A DNA stretch of 46,458 nt from the NCBI GenBank assembly GCA_016180575.1, contig JACPAY010000016.1, positions 1 to 46,458 of the forward strand. The letters run 5' to 3'. Position 1 is the stretch's first letter. Each line of letters starts with the position of its first letter. Under the pieces are notes generated by a model. That model had not been told where the DNA came from and did not search any database. It saw only the letters and a program-made list of their open reading frames with translations. Source of the stretch: Candidatus Omnitrophota bacterium. GTDB lineage: Bacteria; Omnitrophota; Gorgyraeia; Aquiviventales; Aquiviventaceae. Shown one piece after another: positions 6,213 through 14,178 of this stretch. The position numbers and the translations under genes are program-made.

Positions 6213-8446
6213 GACTTGTGCTGCTGGTCTCGCCGAGTCTCTGCGGCGCCGCCGACGCGGCGCGCCGGACGCTGGAGGTCCCGGCGTCGCGCCAATGGAC
6301 TGACACCGGCGTCGACGTCCGCCGGGGCGAGCCCCTCCACGTCGAGGCCGAGGGGCTCGCGAGCGTCGTCGGCTGGCGCGTGGCGGATTGGCTGGCGGGC
6401 CGGCCGGTGGACCGCTGGGTGGGCCCGGCCGGCACCTACGTCTGGCCGCGGCACTACGCGGCGCGGGGCCGCTTCCCGCTGCCCGCGATGGCGGAGGGGC
6501 CGTTTCCCGCGTTCGGCCTGATCGGGAAGCTCGGGGAAGACGGCGAGCCGTTCGCCGTCGGCGAGCGCTACGACGGGAAGGCGCCGGCCTCCGGCCGGCT
6601 GTGGCTGGGCCTCAACGACGATGAGCTGTCGGACAACCGCGGGGCCTTCCGCGTCACCGTCGAGCTGGCGCCCCATCCGGCCGCCCCGGCCCCCGAGCCG
6701 CCGGTCGTCGAGCCCGGCAGCCGCTCCGGACGGCCCATCCCGAACGCGCGGGTGCTGCTGCTCTACGTGGACGGCCTGCGGCCGGATGTGCTGCGCGAGA
6801 TGGCCGAGGCCGGCTTCCTGCCGGCGTTCAAGCGGGCCTTCCTCGACCGAGGCCTCGCGGTGCCCAACGCGTTCACCGTGTTTCCTTCCAACACGCTGAT
6901 CGCCAACGGCTCGCTCTTCACCGGGCTCTTCTCCGACGCGACCGGCATCAAGTCCCAGAACCAGTTTGAGCGCTCGAGCCTCAAGCCGCGGGGCCAGCTC
7001 AGCGCCTGGCTGCCGGACGGCTTCATCCCGAAGCCCCCGACGAGGGTGCTCGACCTGCTGGACAAGTACGCGCCGGAGCACACCCACGCGTTCCTGGTCA
7101 AGCGCGGCGTGCCGACGCTGGGGACGCGGCTCGGCAAGGCCTTCCGCTTCACGACGCTCCCGATCGCGCCGCTCAACCCGCCGCCGCAGTGGTTCCATCG
7201 CGCCGTCAACACCATCGGGCCGTTCGGGATTGCGACCCAGCTGCCACGGCGCCTGGACACGGTCAACGCCCAGTATGCCGTCGAGGAGATGATCGGCGAC
7301 GAGGACCTGCGGGTGATGGCGGTCTGGCTGCCCATGGTGGACAAGACGTGCCACCACAGCCCGCGGGGCCAGTTCGGCGCCGCGCGGCGCGACCTCGCGC
7401 TGGAGGACCGGTACCTGGCCCGCATCCTCAGCCGGCTGGAGGAGGTGGGATGGGACCGCTCCCTGTATCTCATCCTGGTGTCCGACCACGGGAATATGGG
7501 CGGCGAGCGGACGGTGAACCAGGCCTGCAACCTGCCGCGCGACTGGGCGCACCGGCAGCTGGGATGGAGCGCCAAGGTGGTCGGCCAGGAGTGGATGCAG
7601 CCGGGCATCGAGGAGGACCGGTTCGCCTTCTTCGACAACCAGGGGGCCGGACAGGTGAAGCTGTTCCTCCCGTACGGCTCCTACTTTGCCGGGCCCTGGC
7701 GCCGCAACCGGCTGGCGGAGCTCGCGCGCTACCGCGCGGCGCCGGGGCGCACCGTGAACCTGTTGGAGTCGCTGGCGGCCTTTCGGCCGCCTGGCTGGAA
7801 CGGCCAGGGCCCTGCGCCGGTCGATCTCATCCTCGTGAAGCTGGATGAGCGCCGCGTCTTCGTCTATCGCGATGAACAGGATCAGGCGATCATCCACCAC
7901 GAGACGGACCGCTCCGGCGGAGAAGTCTACCGTTACGAGCCGGTCCGACAGCTCTCCCAAGCCGATGACGGGACGCTGGCTCATGAGCCCGCGCGGCCCG
8001 CACAGGACCCGTTGGGCTATCTCCGCGACCCCGCATTTCTCCGTCACGCGTCGCCCGGCTGGCTGGCCGAGCCGCACACCGCCCGCGAGTGGCTTGCGGC
8101 CACGGCTGAGACCCGGTACCCCGACGCGGTCGTCGCGATGGCGAAGTTCTTTGCCTGGCGCGACTCGATGCAGGACCTCGCGGAGGTCCGGGACCCTGAC
8201 CTCGTGGCGACCGCCTCGGAGGGCTGGTCGTTCCGTTCGGATGACGGGGCGGGGACCGACCACGGCTACCCGCTGGCGGGATCGATGCGCATGACGTGCG
8301 TCCTGGCCGGCCCGAACATCCCGCACGGCACGCTCACCACCCCGCACCGGATCGTGGACATCCTGCCCACCATGCTGGAGATGGTCGGCTGGCCGTATGA
8401 TCCGAAGACGCTCGACGGAGAAGCGATCCAGGGCATCTACGAATGA
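6179..8446 (+). CDS. Secreted PA-IL-like domain plus type I phosphodiesterase (alkaline phosphatase superfamily)
   Basis: 755 residues from ATG 6179. A signal peptide ends near SLCGAADA. Residues ~25-165 resemble the PA-IL/LecA galactose-binding lectin fold: WTDTGVDVRRGEPLHVEAEG, LIGKLGEDGEPFAVG and LWLGLNDDELSDNRG. From ~185 the alkaline phosphatase superfamily begins: metal Asp in YVDGLRPD, nucleophile Thr in FPSNTLIANGS, metal ligands MVDKTCHH and SDHGNMGG, and a final His in GTDHGYP. It probably hydrolyses phosphodiesters or phosphonates outside the cytoplasm, tethered to sugar by the lectin-like part. Its TTG/ATG starts upstream (6122) would translate the family D repeat; ATG 6179 gives the better signal peptide. 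It overlaps the next gene by 4 nt (ATGA). Confidence 0.75.
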   Translation: MRGWAKWYLVPGLVLLVSPSLCGAADAARRTLEVPASRQWTDTGVDVRRGEPLHVEAEGLASVVGWRVADWLAGRPVDRWVGPAGTYVWPRHYAARGRFPLPAMAEGPFPAFGLIGKLGEDGEPFAVGERYDGKAPASGRLWLGLNDDELSDNRGAFRVTVELAPHPAAPAPEPPVVEPGSRSGRPIPNARVLLLYVDGLRPDVLREMAEAGFLPAFKRAFLDRGLAVPNAFTVFPSNTLIANGSLFTGLFSDATGIKSQNQFERSSLKPRGQLSAWLPDGFIPKPPTRVLDLLDKYAPEHTHAFLVKRGVPTLGTRLGKAFRFTTLPIAPLNPPPQWFHRAVNTIGPFGIATQLPRRLDTVNAQYAVEEMIGDEDLRVMAVWLPMVDKTCHHSPRGQFGAARRDLALEDRYLARILSRLEEVGWDRSLYLILVSDHGNMGGERTVNQACNLPRDWAHRQLGWSAKVVGQEWMQPGIEEDRFAFFDNQGAGQVKLFLPYGSYFAGPWRRNRLAELARYRAAPGRTVNLLESLAAFRPPGWNGQGPAPVDLILVKLDERRVFVYRDEQDQAIIHHETDRSGGEVYRYEPVRQLSQADDGTLAHEPARPAQDPLGYLRDPAFLRHASPGWLAEPHTAREWLAATAETRYPDAVVAMAKFFAWRDSMQDLAEVRDPDLVATASEGWSFRSDDGAGTDHGYPLAGSMRMTCVLAGPNIPHGTLTTPHRIVDILPTMLEMVGWPYDPKTLDGEAIQGIYE

Positions 8447-9525
8447 GGAGGACTGGTCTATTTTTCCCATTGCCCCGTCAGGGAAAAATGGACCTGTCCC
8501 CGGGGCCATCGCTGACGTGCCTGTCGCTGGCCTTCCTCCTCTTCACGGCGGCAGCGGAGGCGCAGACGCCCGGCGAGGAGCGGTTCTTTGCCGGCTGCCC
8601 GCGCCGCGGGCGCATCCATCTCCATGACGAGCGCCGGCCGTGGGACCTCCACACGCTCCTCTATTCCGGGTTGGGCGTGCTGGAGCTTGAGGTGGTGCGC
8701 GTGGCGGATTGGACGATTGACCTGCCGCTGCCCGGCCAGCACCAGCCGTTGCAGGGGATGGTGCAGGGCATCCGTTCCGGATACAACCGGCTGCCGCGCT
8801 GGCGGCTGCGGCGACGGGTCGGCGAGTTCGTGGACGCGCTGCAACTGGCCGAGCTGAGCTTCGGCGACGCGGCGGCCACCTACTCGGTGGGGCCGACGGA
8901 TTTGGCCGGGCCCGGCAGCGGTCTGCTCATCCGGGCCAATAAGCTCATTGACTGGACCCAGCACGTGACAGGCGACGTGAACCAGCTCATCGGGATGCCC
9001 GTGGGGCGGCGCCGCGGGCTGATCCCCGGGACGCTGCCGGAGCGCGCGGTGGACCGCACGCAGTGGCTGCTCATCAAGCTGTTCAACGCCGCGAGCATCT
9101 TGGTGACGCGCACCCTCGATTACAGCCTCATGACAGTGGAGGTCGCGGGGGAAACGCTCGTGAATGTCGGCCACCGCCCGCCCCATCAGGAGCAGACGGT
9201 GTTCCTGCGGCTGCCGCGCGCGGCCTACCGGGCGCATGAGCTCTGGCTGCTGGAGCACGAGGCCCACCTCGTGGTCGGGGACCGCGCGCGCTTCGCGCAG
9301 GCCACGCACGCGGCGCTCGCGCATCCCCGCCGATGGCGGGACCCCGCCGCAGGCGGTGGCCGCCGCCGGCCGGGTTCCCCGGCGAAGCGGGGCCTGCCGG
9401 ATCTCGCGGCCGGCGCCTCCGAGGTCATCGTGATGACGACGGCGCGGGTGGTGTCGCGCGCGCCGCGGGAGCTTGCGGCCTACGTGGTGCCGGCCGCCTG
9501 GATCCTGAACGACGCGCCGCATTGA
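8443..9525 (+). CDS. Secreted protein of unknown function
   Basis: 360 residues from ATG 8443, or 345 from ATG 8488. The first 20 codons are translated family B repeat. The hydrophobic signal segment LTCLSLAFLLFTAAAEA follows, so the export signal straddles the repeat end. I recognise no domain. The body is Arg-rich, with FFAGCPRRGRIHLHDERRPWDLH near the mature N-terminus. Residues ~295-325 are low complexity and coded by three consecutive GC hairpins (9326-9395). It is translationally coupled to the upstream phosphodiesterase (ATGA overlap), suggesting a shared extracytoplasmic role. A beta-strand-rich C-terminus is suggested by alternating residues but is not proven. Confidence 0.6.
   Translation: MRRTGLFFPLPRQGKMDLSPGPSLTCLSLAFLLFTAAAEAQTPGEERFFAGCPRRGRIHLHDERRPWDLHTLLYSGLGVLELEVVRVADWTIDLPLPGQHQPLQGMVQGIRSGYNRLPRWRLRRRVGEFVDALQLAELSFGDAAATYSVGPTDLAGPGSGLLIRANKLIDWTQHVTGDVNQLIGMPVGRRRGLIPGTLPERAVDRTQWLLIKLFNAASILVTRTLDYSLMTVEVAGETLVNVGHRPPHQEQTVFLRLPRAAYRAHELWLLEHEAHLVVGDRARFAQATHAALAHPRRWRDPAAGGGRRRPGSPAKRGLPDLAAGASEVIVMTTARVVSRAPRELAAYVVPAAWILNDAPH
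8446..8502. repeat. Family B inverted repeat, copy 1
   Basis: The left arm GGACTGGTCTATTTTTCCC and right arm GGGAAAAATGGACCTGTCC flank a short loop. It begins at the stop codon of the phosphodiesterase gene and runs into the 5' end of the next coding sequence. The left boundary AATGAGGAG is shared with copy 2 at 10742. Confidence 0.85.
9326..9395. repeat. Three consecutive GC hairpins inside a coding sequence
   Basis: CCCGCC-GAT-GGCGGG (9326-9340), CCGCC-GCA-GGCGG (9344-9356) and a CCCCG...CGGGG hairpin (about 9377-9392) follow one another within the secreted unknown gene. They encode a Pro/Arg/Gly-rich insert. They may be an in-frame repeat insertion; the boundaries are uncertain. Confidence 0.55.
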
Positions 9526-9550
9526 CAAGGCCGCAGGCGGCCGGTAAGCT
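9522..9550 (+). promoter_or_regulatory. Promoter for the FIST gene, short leader
   Basis: TTGACA 9522-9527, a 17-nt spacer with a GCCGCAGGCGGC dyad, then TAAGCT 9545-9550. The ATG is at 9562, only 11 nt beyond the -10, so the transcript would be almost leaderless. The -35 overlaps the preceding gene's stop codon. Confidence 0.6.
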
Positions 9551-9561
9551 GAGAGCGTCGA

Positions 9562-10746
9562 ATGCGGTTCACCTCAGGGATCAGCGGCGCCGTCAACGCC
9601 TCCGAGGCGGCGGACGCCGTCTGCAGCCAGGTGCTGGAGCAGCTCGGGGGCGAGCCGTGCGACCTCGCGTGCCTCTTTGCCTCCACGATTTACCGCGCCT
9701 CCTGGCCGTCGCTCCTCGCCCGGCTCCATGAGCGGCTCCGCCCCCGCGCCCTGATCGGGTGCAGCGGCAGCGGCATCATCGGCGGCGGGCAGGAGCTGGA
9801 GTGGGTGCCGGCCGTTTCCCTCGTGGCGGCGTCGCTTCCCGGCGTCAAGCTCTTCCCATTCGCCGTGACCCCTGACGAGCTCGAGGACTCCTCCCCCGGC
9901 GGGTTCTGGGTGGACAAGATCGGCGCCTCCCCGGCCGCGCAGCCCGTCCTCCTCCTGGCCGCCGATCCCTTCAGCTGCAATCCGGTCAAGCTCGTTGAGG
10001 AGCTCAACGCCACCTACCGCGCGCGCCCGATCATCGGCGGGCTCGTCAGCGGCGGCAACGAGCCCGGCGAGCACCTGCTGTTCGCCGGCACGACCGTGTC
10101 CCATGAGGGGGCGGTCGGCGTGGCGATGGCGGGCAACATCGTGATGGACACCGTCATCTCCCAGGGCTGCCGCCCGATCGGCCGCCCCGCGGTGGTCACG
10201 AAGGCGGACGAGCACGGGGTCATGGAGCTGGGCGGGAAGCCGGCCCTGGCCGCGCTGCACCATGTCCTCTCCAGGCTTCCGGCGGGGGACCGCGAGCTGG
10301 CCCAGCAGGGCTCCATCTTCGTGGGCCTCGTGATCGACGAGATGCGGCGGCAGGCCTTCGCGCCGGGCGACTTCCTCATCCGCAACATCGTCGGCATCGA
10401 CCCGGACCTGGGCGCCATCGCCGTGGCGGACGACGTGCGGATCGGCCAGACGCTCCAGTTTCAGCTCCGGGATCCCGCCACCTCGCGGCAGGAGCTGCGC
10501 CGGCTCCTGCTGCAGCGGCAGCCGTCCCCCGGCCTCCCGCCGGCGGGCGGCCTGCTGTTCACGTGCACGGGACGCGGCCGGTCGCTCTACGGGCTGGCCC
10601 ACCAGGACGTGAAGACGATCCAGACCGTGAGCGGCAAGCTGCCCATCGGGGGGTTCTTCTGCAACGGGGAGATCGGGCCCGTCGGCGAGACCAACTTCGT
10701 GCACAGCTACACCGCCAGCCTTGGGTTATTCCGACCCCACAAATGA
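9562..10746 (+). CDS. FIST domain protein (FIST_N plus FIST_C)
   Basis: 394 residues. The N-terminal half contains the ALIGCSGSGIIGGGQELE signature and the second half the PIIGGLVSGG and GGFFCNGEIGP motifs typical of FIST_N/FIST_C proteins, which are proposed small-ligand sensors. There is no attached GGDEF, kinase or MCP domain here, so it is a free-standing sensor module. There is no signal peptide. It has its own promoter with a very short leader. The stop codon marks the left edge of a family B repeat. Family assignment is firm; ligand unknown. Confidence 0.88.
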   Translation: MRFTSGISGAVNASEAADAVCSQVLEQLGGEPCDLACLFASTIYRASWPSLLARLHERLRPRALIGCSGSGIIGGGQELEWVPAVSLVAASLPGVKLFPFAVTPDELEDSSPGGFWVDKIGASPAAQPVLLLAADPFSCNPVKLVEELNATYRARPIIGGLVSGGNEPGEHLLFAGTTVSHEGAVGVAMAGNIVMDTVISQGCRPIGRPAVVTKADEHGVMELGGKPALAALHHVLSRLPAGDRELAQQGSIFVGLVIDEMRRQAFAPGDFLIRNIVGIDPDLGAIAVADDVRIGQTLQFQLRDPATSRQELRRLLLQRQPSPGLPPAGGLLFTCTGRGRSLYGLAHQDVKTIQTVSGKLPIGGFFCNGEIGPVGETNFVHSYTASLGLFRPHK

Positions 10747-10813
10747 GGAGACCGCGTCCCTTTTTCCCATCATCGAGACTCACGGGAAAAAGGGACGTGG
10801 TCCCGGGACTATC
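10742..10813. repeat. Family B inverted repeat, copy 2
   Basis: The left arm GACCGCGTCCCTTTTTCCC (from 10751) and right arm GGGAAAAAGGGACGTGGTCCC-like segment (10782-10804) surround a 14-nt loop. The left border AATGAGGAG contains the FIST stop codon, as copy 1 contains the phosphodiesterase stop. It fills the gap before the permease start. Confidence 0.88.
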
Positions 10814-10834
10814 GTGATCCCTTCGCCGCAGTCG

Positions 10835-11344
10835 ATGTGGCGCTCGTGGGTCATCATCGGCGGCCTCATCCTCGTCTGCGCGGTCGTGGCGTGGCGCACC
10901 GGCGGCCCGGCGCGCATCGGGCAGGCGCTCACCAGCGGGACCATGCTCTTCCTCGGCGTCCTCCCCAACCTCGTGCTGGGGTTCGCGCTGGCCGGCTTCC
11001 TGCACGTGCTCCTGCCCGCGGACCTCATCAGCCGCCTGATGGGCGAGGAGTCCGGGGTGCGCGGCCTGCTGGTCGGCACGGCGGCGGGCATGGTGACTCC
11101 GGGCGGCCCGTTCACCCACTTTCCGATCCTCGCCTCGTTCCTCTCCAAGGGCGCCACCGTCGGCCCCGTCTGCGCCTACATCGCCGCCTGGGCGCTCATC
11201 GGGCTCAACCGCATCATCATCTGGGAGCTGCCGATCCTCGGCCCCCAGATCGCCCTCGTCCGCCTGCTCGCGTCGGCCGGCTTTCCGCCGCTCATCGGCT
11301 GGCTGGCCGCCTGGCTCTTCCGCGCCTTCCGCTTCTCCCTCTAA
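10835..11344 (+). CDS. UPF0718/DUF318-type permease
   Basis: 169 residues from ATG 10835; an in-frame GTG at 10814 is an alternative, and neither has a clear ribosome-binding site. There are about five hydrophobic segments. The centre GTAAGMVTPGGPFTHFPILASFL matches the polar loop of UPF0718/ArsP-like predicted permeases. It is short compared with the ~300-residue family, about one half-repeat, so it may dimerise. The long open frame to 10721 is translated family B repeat and is unlikely to be real protein. The transported substrate is unknown. Confidence 0.7.
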   Translation: MWRSWVIIGGLILVCAVVAWRTGGPARIGQALTSGTMLFLGVLPNLVLGFALAGFLHVLLPADLISRLMGEESGVRGLLVGTAAGMVTPGGPFTHFPILASFLSKGATVGPVCAYIAAWALIGLNRIIIWELPILGPQIALVRLLASAGFPPLIGWLAAWLFRAFRFSL

Positions 11345-11345
11345 A

Positions 11346-11490
11346 GGTCGTGTCTCAATTTGGCGGGTCCTGCCGTCCCTCGACTCCCGTGGGTCGCTCG
11401 GGATCCTGAGCGAGGCCGAAGGCCGAGTCGAAGGACGCCGCCACCACGGGGTCCCCGGCTCTGCGTCACCCACCAAATTGAGACACCACC
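11346..11490. repeat. Family A inverted-repeat element, copy 2
   Basis: This is the same terminal sequence as 1576-1696 in the opposite orientation: left arm 11346-11375 and right arm 11459-11490 (CACCAAATTGAGACACCACC). The centre differs from copy 1 and holds its own dyad, CTCGACTC...GAGTCGA around a GGCCGAAGGCC core. Like copy 1, it ends 15-20 bp before a TTGACA promoter hexamer. Confidence 0.88.
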
Positions 11491-11505
11491 CCTCTAAAAG
11501 AACGC

Positions 11506-11533
11506 TTGACAGGCCTCTGGGAACCGGTACAAT
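11506..11533 (+). promoter_or_regulatory. Strong promoter of the fur iron operon
   Basis: TTGACA 11506-11511, a 16-nt spacer, then TACAAT 11528-11533. The predicted start is about 11540, immediately before the palindromic operator at 11544-11560. Confidence 0.75.
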
Positions 11534-11543
11534 TGGTCAATAC

Positions 11544-11560
11544 TTGAGACTGAGTCTCAA
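11544..11560. promoter_or_regulatory. Perfect 8-1-8 palindrome, candidate Fur-family operator
   Basis: TTGAGACTGAGTCTCAA is a perfect 8-1-8 dyad. Its TGAGACT-G-AGTCTCA core has the 7-1-7 geometry of Fur-family boxes. It sits at the predicted transcription start and 10 bp before the fur ATG, which fits autorepression of the whole operon. The sequence departs from the enterobacterial Fur box, as expected for a distant lineage. Confidence 0.7.
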
Positions 11561-11570
11561 CTAACTTCTG

Positions 11571-12050
11571 ATGAAGCGATTCGTGGAGGTCGAGCAGCTC
11601 CTGCGCACGAAGGGGGTGCGCCTGACCGACCAGCGGCGGCTGGTGGTCCGGCGGGCGGTGGCCTACCTCCATTTCACCTCGGAGGAGCTGGTGCGGGATG
11701 TGAAGGCGTTCGATCCCTCGGTGGCGCGCGGCACGGTCTACCGGACCCTGGCGCTCCTCCACCAGGCCGGCGTGGTGGAGAAGCACGACTTCCGCTACGG
11801 CCCGCCCAACTACGAGGTGACGTTCGCCAAGGCCCACCACGACCACCTCATGTGCATCCGGTGCGGCGAGATCATCGAGTTCCAGGAGCCGCGGTGGGAG
11901 CCCATGCAGGAAGCAGCCGCCAAACGATACGGCTACCAGCTCCTCTCGCACACCCACAAGCTCTACGGCCTCTGCGGGACCTGCCAGCGCGCCGGCGCGA
12001 AGCGCCTCGCGAAGCCCCCGCGGCTGCACGTCGAGGAAGTGGTGGCCTGA
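11571..12050 (+). CDS. fur: Fur-family ferric uptake regulator
   Basis: 159 residues. An N-terminal winged helix (residues 1-80: RLTDQRRLVVRRAV, ARGTVYRTLALLHQAGVV) is followed by the metal-binding dimerisation half, with the HHDH segment (H89, H90, H92) and two CxxC zinc pairs (C95/C98, C135/C138). Subfamily (Fur, Zur or PerR) cannot be fixed by sequence alone. The downstream operon of an outer-membrane receptor, TonB system and FTR1-type permease points to iron. The first gene is preceded by a near-consensus promoter and a perfect palindrome. It overlaps the receptor gene by 1 nt (TGATG). Confidence 0.92.
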   Translation: MKRFVEVEQLLRTKGVRLTDQRRLVVRRAVAYLHFTSEELVRDVKAFDPSVARGTVYRTLALLHQAGVVEKHDFRYGPPNYEVTFAKAHHDHLMCIRCGEIIEFQEPRWEPMQEAAAKRYGYQLLSHTHKLYGLCGTCQRAGAKRLAKPPRLHVEEVVA

Positions 12051-14173
12051 TGGCGAAGGGCCATGGGATCTGGGTGGCCTGCGCAAGTGTCCTCGTCATC
12101 GGGGCGGGGCAGAGTGAAGCCGAAGAGGAACCGCGTCCCGGTTCGCGCCGGCTGGAAGAGGTCGTGGTGACCGCTGAAGAGCTGCCGGCGCGCGGCCCCT
12201 TTCTACCCGACGTTGCGGATGCGCGGATCCTCAGCGGCAAGAAGACGGCCGTCATCGATTTGGCGGCGCGCCCGGTGGTCGTCAACAACAACTACCGGCA
12301 GGTGCTGGAGCGCACGCCGGGCCTCGTGCTGAGCGAGGAGACGACGCCGCTCTTCAGCGTCGGCTACCGGGGCCTGGAGCCCCATCGGGCGCAGTTCACC
12401 CAGGTGCTGAAGGACGGGGTGCCGATCCACGCGGAGATGTTCGGCTACCCGGAGGCGTACTACACGCCGCCGCTGCAGGGCATCGACCGCATCGAATTCG
12501 TCTCGGGGGGCGCCGCCCTGATGTACGGGCCGCAGCCTGGCGGGGCGCTGAACTTCCTCACGAAGCCGCCGGCGACGGACACGCCGGGTGCCGTCTACAC
12601 CGAGAACAGCTTCGGGGATGACGAGCTCTTCTCAACGTACACGAGCCTCAGCGGGACGCTGGAGCCTCTGGGATATCTCGGCTACCTGCATGAGCGGGAG
12701 GCCAACGGCTTCCGGGTGGGCAACAGCGACTTCGAGGTGCTCGGCGGCGGGACGAAACTCCAGATGGACACCGGCCCGGGCTCACGCCTGACCCTGACCT
12801 ACGACGAGTACCATGAGGAGCACGGGGAGCCCGGCGGCCTCACCAAGGCGGTCGCGGACAGCGAGGGGCGCGACCTCACCACCCGGTTCTACGACCGGTT
12901 CCGCCTGGAGCGCTACTACGGGACGCTCCTCTATGAGCAGGGGCTGGGGGAACACAGCCAGCTTGAATTCCGGACATTCGGCGGACACTACCGCCGGTAC
13001 AGCAAGCGGCAGGATGGCAACGTGTTCGGCGGCGCCCCGACCGGCTCGACGATGTCCATCGAGGAGCAGGACTTCTACACCTTCGGCTTCGAGCCGCGCG
13101 TGCGCTACACCTATGACGCGTTCGGCCAGGAGGGCCACACGCTGACCGCCGGGCTCCTCGGCTACTTTTCCGATTCCCCGCGGGAGGATCAGCGGGGCAC
13201 CTGGCTCGGCGCGGACAGCGGCGGCCTGCGCAACGCGAGCAAGCGCAACATGCAGTACCTCTCGCTCTTCGCCGAGCAGCTGTTCCGGTTCGGACGGCTC
13301 TCGGTGACGCCCGGCGTGCGCCTTGAGTCCATCTGGCAGCACCTCAAGGAGGAGGTCAACGCCAGCAAGACGACGGTGCCGCTGGCGAGCGTGCACGAGT
13401 TCGACTTCGTGCCGCTCTTCGGCCTCGGCGCAGCCTTCGACCTCACCCCGTCGGTGCGCGGCTACGCGAACCTGTCCCAGTCCTACCGGCCGAAGATCTT
13501 CACGCAGGCGGTGCCGACGGGCGCCGGCACCGTCGTCAACGACGACCTGGAGGAAGGGAAGGGCTGGCTGATGGATGTCGGCGTCCGCGGCCGCCACGCC
13601 GACGCGGTGTCCTGGGACGTCAGCTACTTCGTGATGCGCTTCGACGACCAGATCGGGACCTCCGGCAGCACGGTGGAGAACGTCGGTGACGCGCTCCATC
13701 AGGGGATCGAGGCCGCCGCGGAGGCCGACCTCGTCGGGCTCTACGACGCCGGCCGAGGCACGTCCTACGGGGACCAGGCGGGGTCCCTGGGCCCGTATGT
13801 CAGCCTGATGCTGCTGGATGCGACGTTCCTCGAAGGCCCGCAGGACGGCAAGACCCCGCAGTTCGCGCCGCAGTACGTCCTGCGGTTCGGCGCCCGGTAC
13901 GCCCTGCGGGACCGCGTCAAGATCGCCTTGAGCAGCACGTTCGTGGACGATCACTTCGCGGACGACTCCAACCTCGCCAACCGGACGGTGCCGTCCTACA
14001 AGGTGTGGGACCTGACCGGCGAGGTGCGGGTGTGGAAGGACTACCTGACGCTCTTTGGCGGGATCAACAACCTGTTCGATGAGCGCTACTACGCGCGCAT
14101 CCGCAGCGATGGGGTCGATCCGGCCTACGAGCGGAACATCTACGGCGGGGTTCGTGTCGGGATGAGGTTCTAA
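12050..14173 (+). CDS. TonB-dependent outer-membrane receptor (FecA-like)
   Basis: 707 residues from the ATG overlapping the fur stop. The signal peptide ends near GQSEAEE. The TonB box is probably EEVVVTAEE. The plug domain (VNNNYRQVLERTPGLVLSEE, FSVGYRGLEPHRAQFTQVLKDGVP, GIDRIEFVSGGAALMYGPQPGGALNF) is followed by a ~500-residue beta-barrel ending in VGMRF with a terminal Phe. There is no extra N-terminal signalling domain, so transport only. Its place behind fur and before exbBD-tonB implies import of a ferric chelate or another iron form. Confidence 0.92.
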   Translation: MAKGHGIWVACASVLVIGAGQSEAEEEPRPGSRRLEEVVVTAEELPARGPFLPDVADARILSGKKTAVIDLAARPVVVNNNYRQVLERTPGLVLSEETTPLFSVGYRGLEPHRAQFTQVLKDGVPIHAEMFGYPEAYYTPPLQGIDRIEFVSGGAALMYGPQPGGALNFLTKPPATDTPGAVYTENSFGDDELFSTYTSLSGTLEPLGYLGYLHEREANGFRVGNSDFEVLGGGTKLQMDTGPGSRLTLTYDEYHEEHGEPGGLTKAVADSEGRDLTTRFYDRFRLERYYGTLLYEQGLGEHSQLEFRTFGGHYRRYSKRQDGNVFGGAPTGSTMSIEEQDFYTFGFEPRVRYTYDAFGQEGHTLTAGLLGYFSDSPREDQRGTWLGADSGGLRNASKRNMQYLSLFAEQLFRFGRLSVTPGVRLESIWQHLKEEVNASKTTVPLASVHEFDFVPLFGLGAAFDLTPSVRGYANLSQSYRPKIFTQAVPTGAGTVVNDDLEEGKGWLMDVGVRGRHADAVSWDVSYFVMRFDDQIGTSGSTVENVGDALHQGIEAAAEADLVGLYDAGRGTSYGDQAGSLGPYVSLMLLDATFLEGPQDGKTPQFAPQYVLRFGARYALRDRVKIALSSTFVDDHFADDSNLANRTVPSYKVWDLTGEVRVWKDYLTLFGGINNLFDERYYARIRSDGVDPAYERNIYGGVRVGMRF

Positions 14174-14178
14174 CCGAG

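Noticed and set aside
6119-8509. 796-codon minus-strand open frame opposite the phosphodiesterase
   Set aside because: It is an antisense shadow; the plus frame has a signal peptide and an intact active site.
10721-10834. N-terminal extension of the permease
   Set aside because: It is translated family B repeat overlapping the FIST gene end, with no ribosome-binding site.
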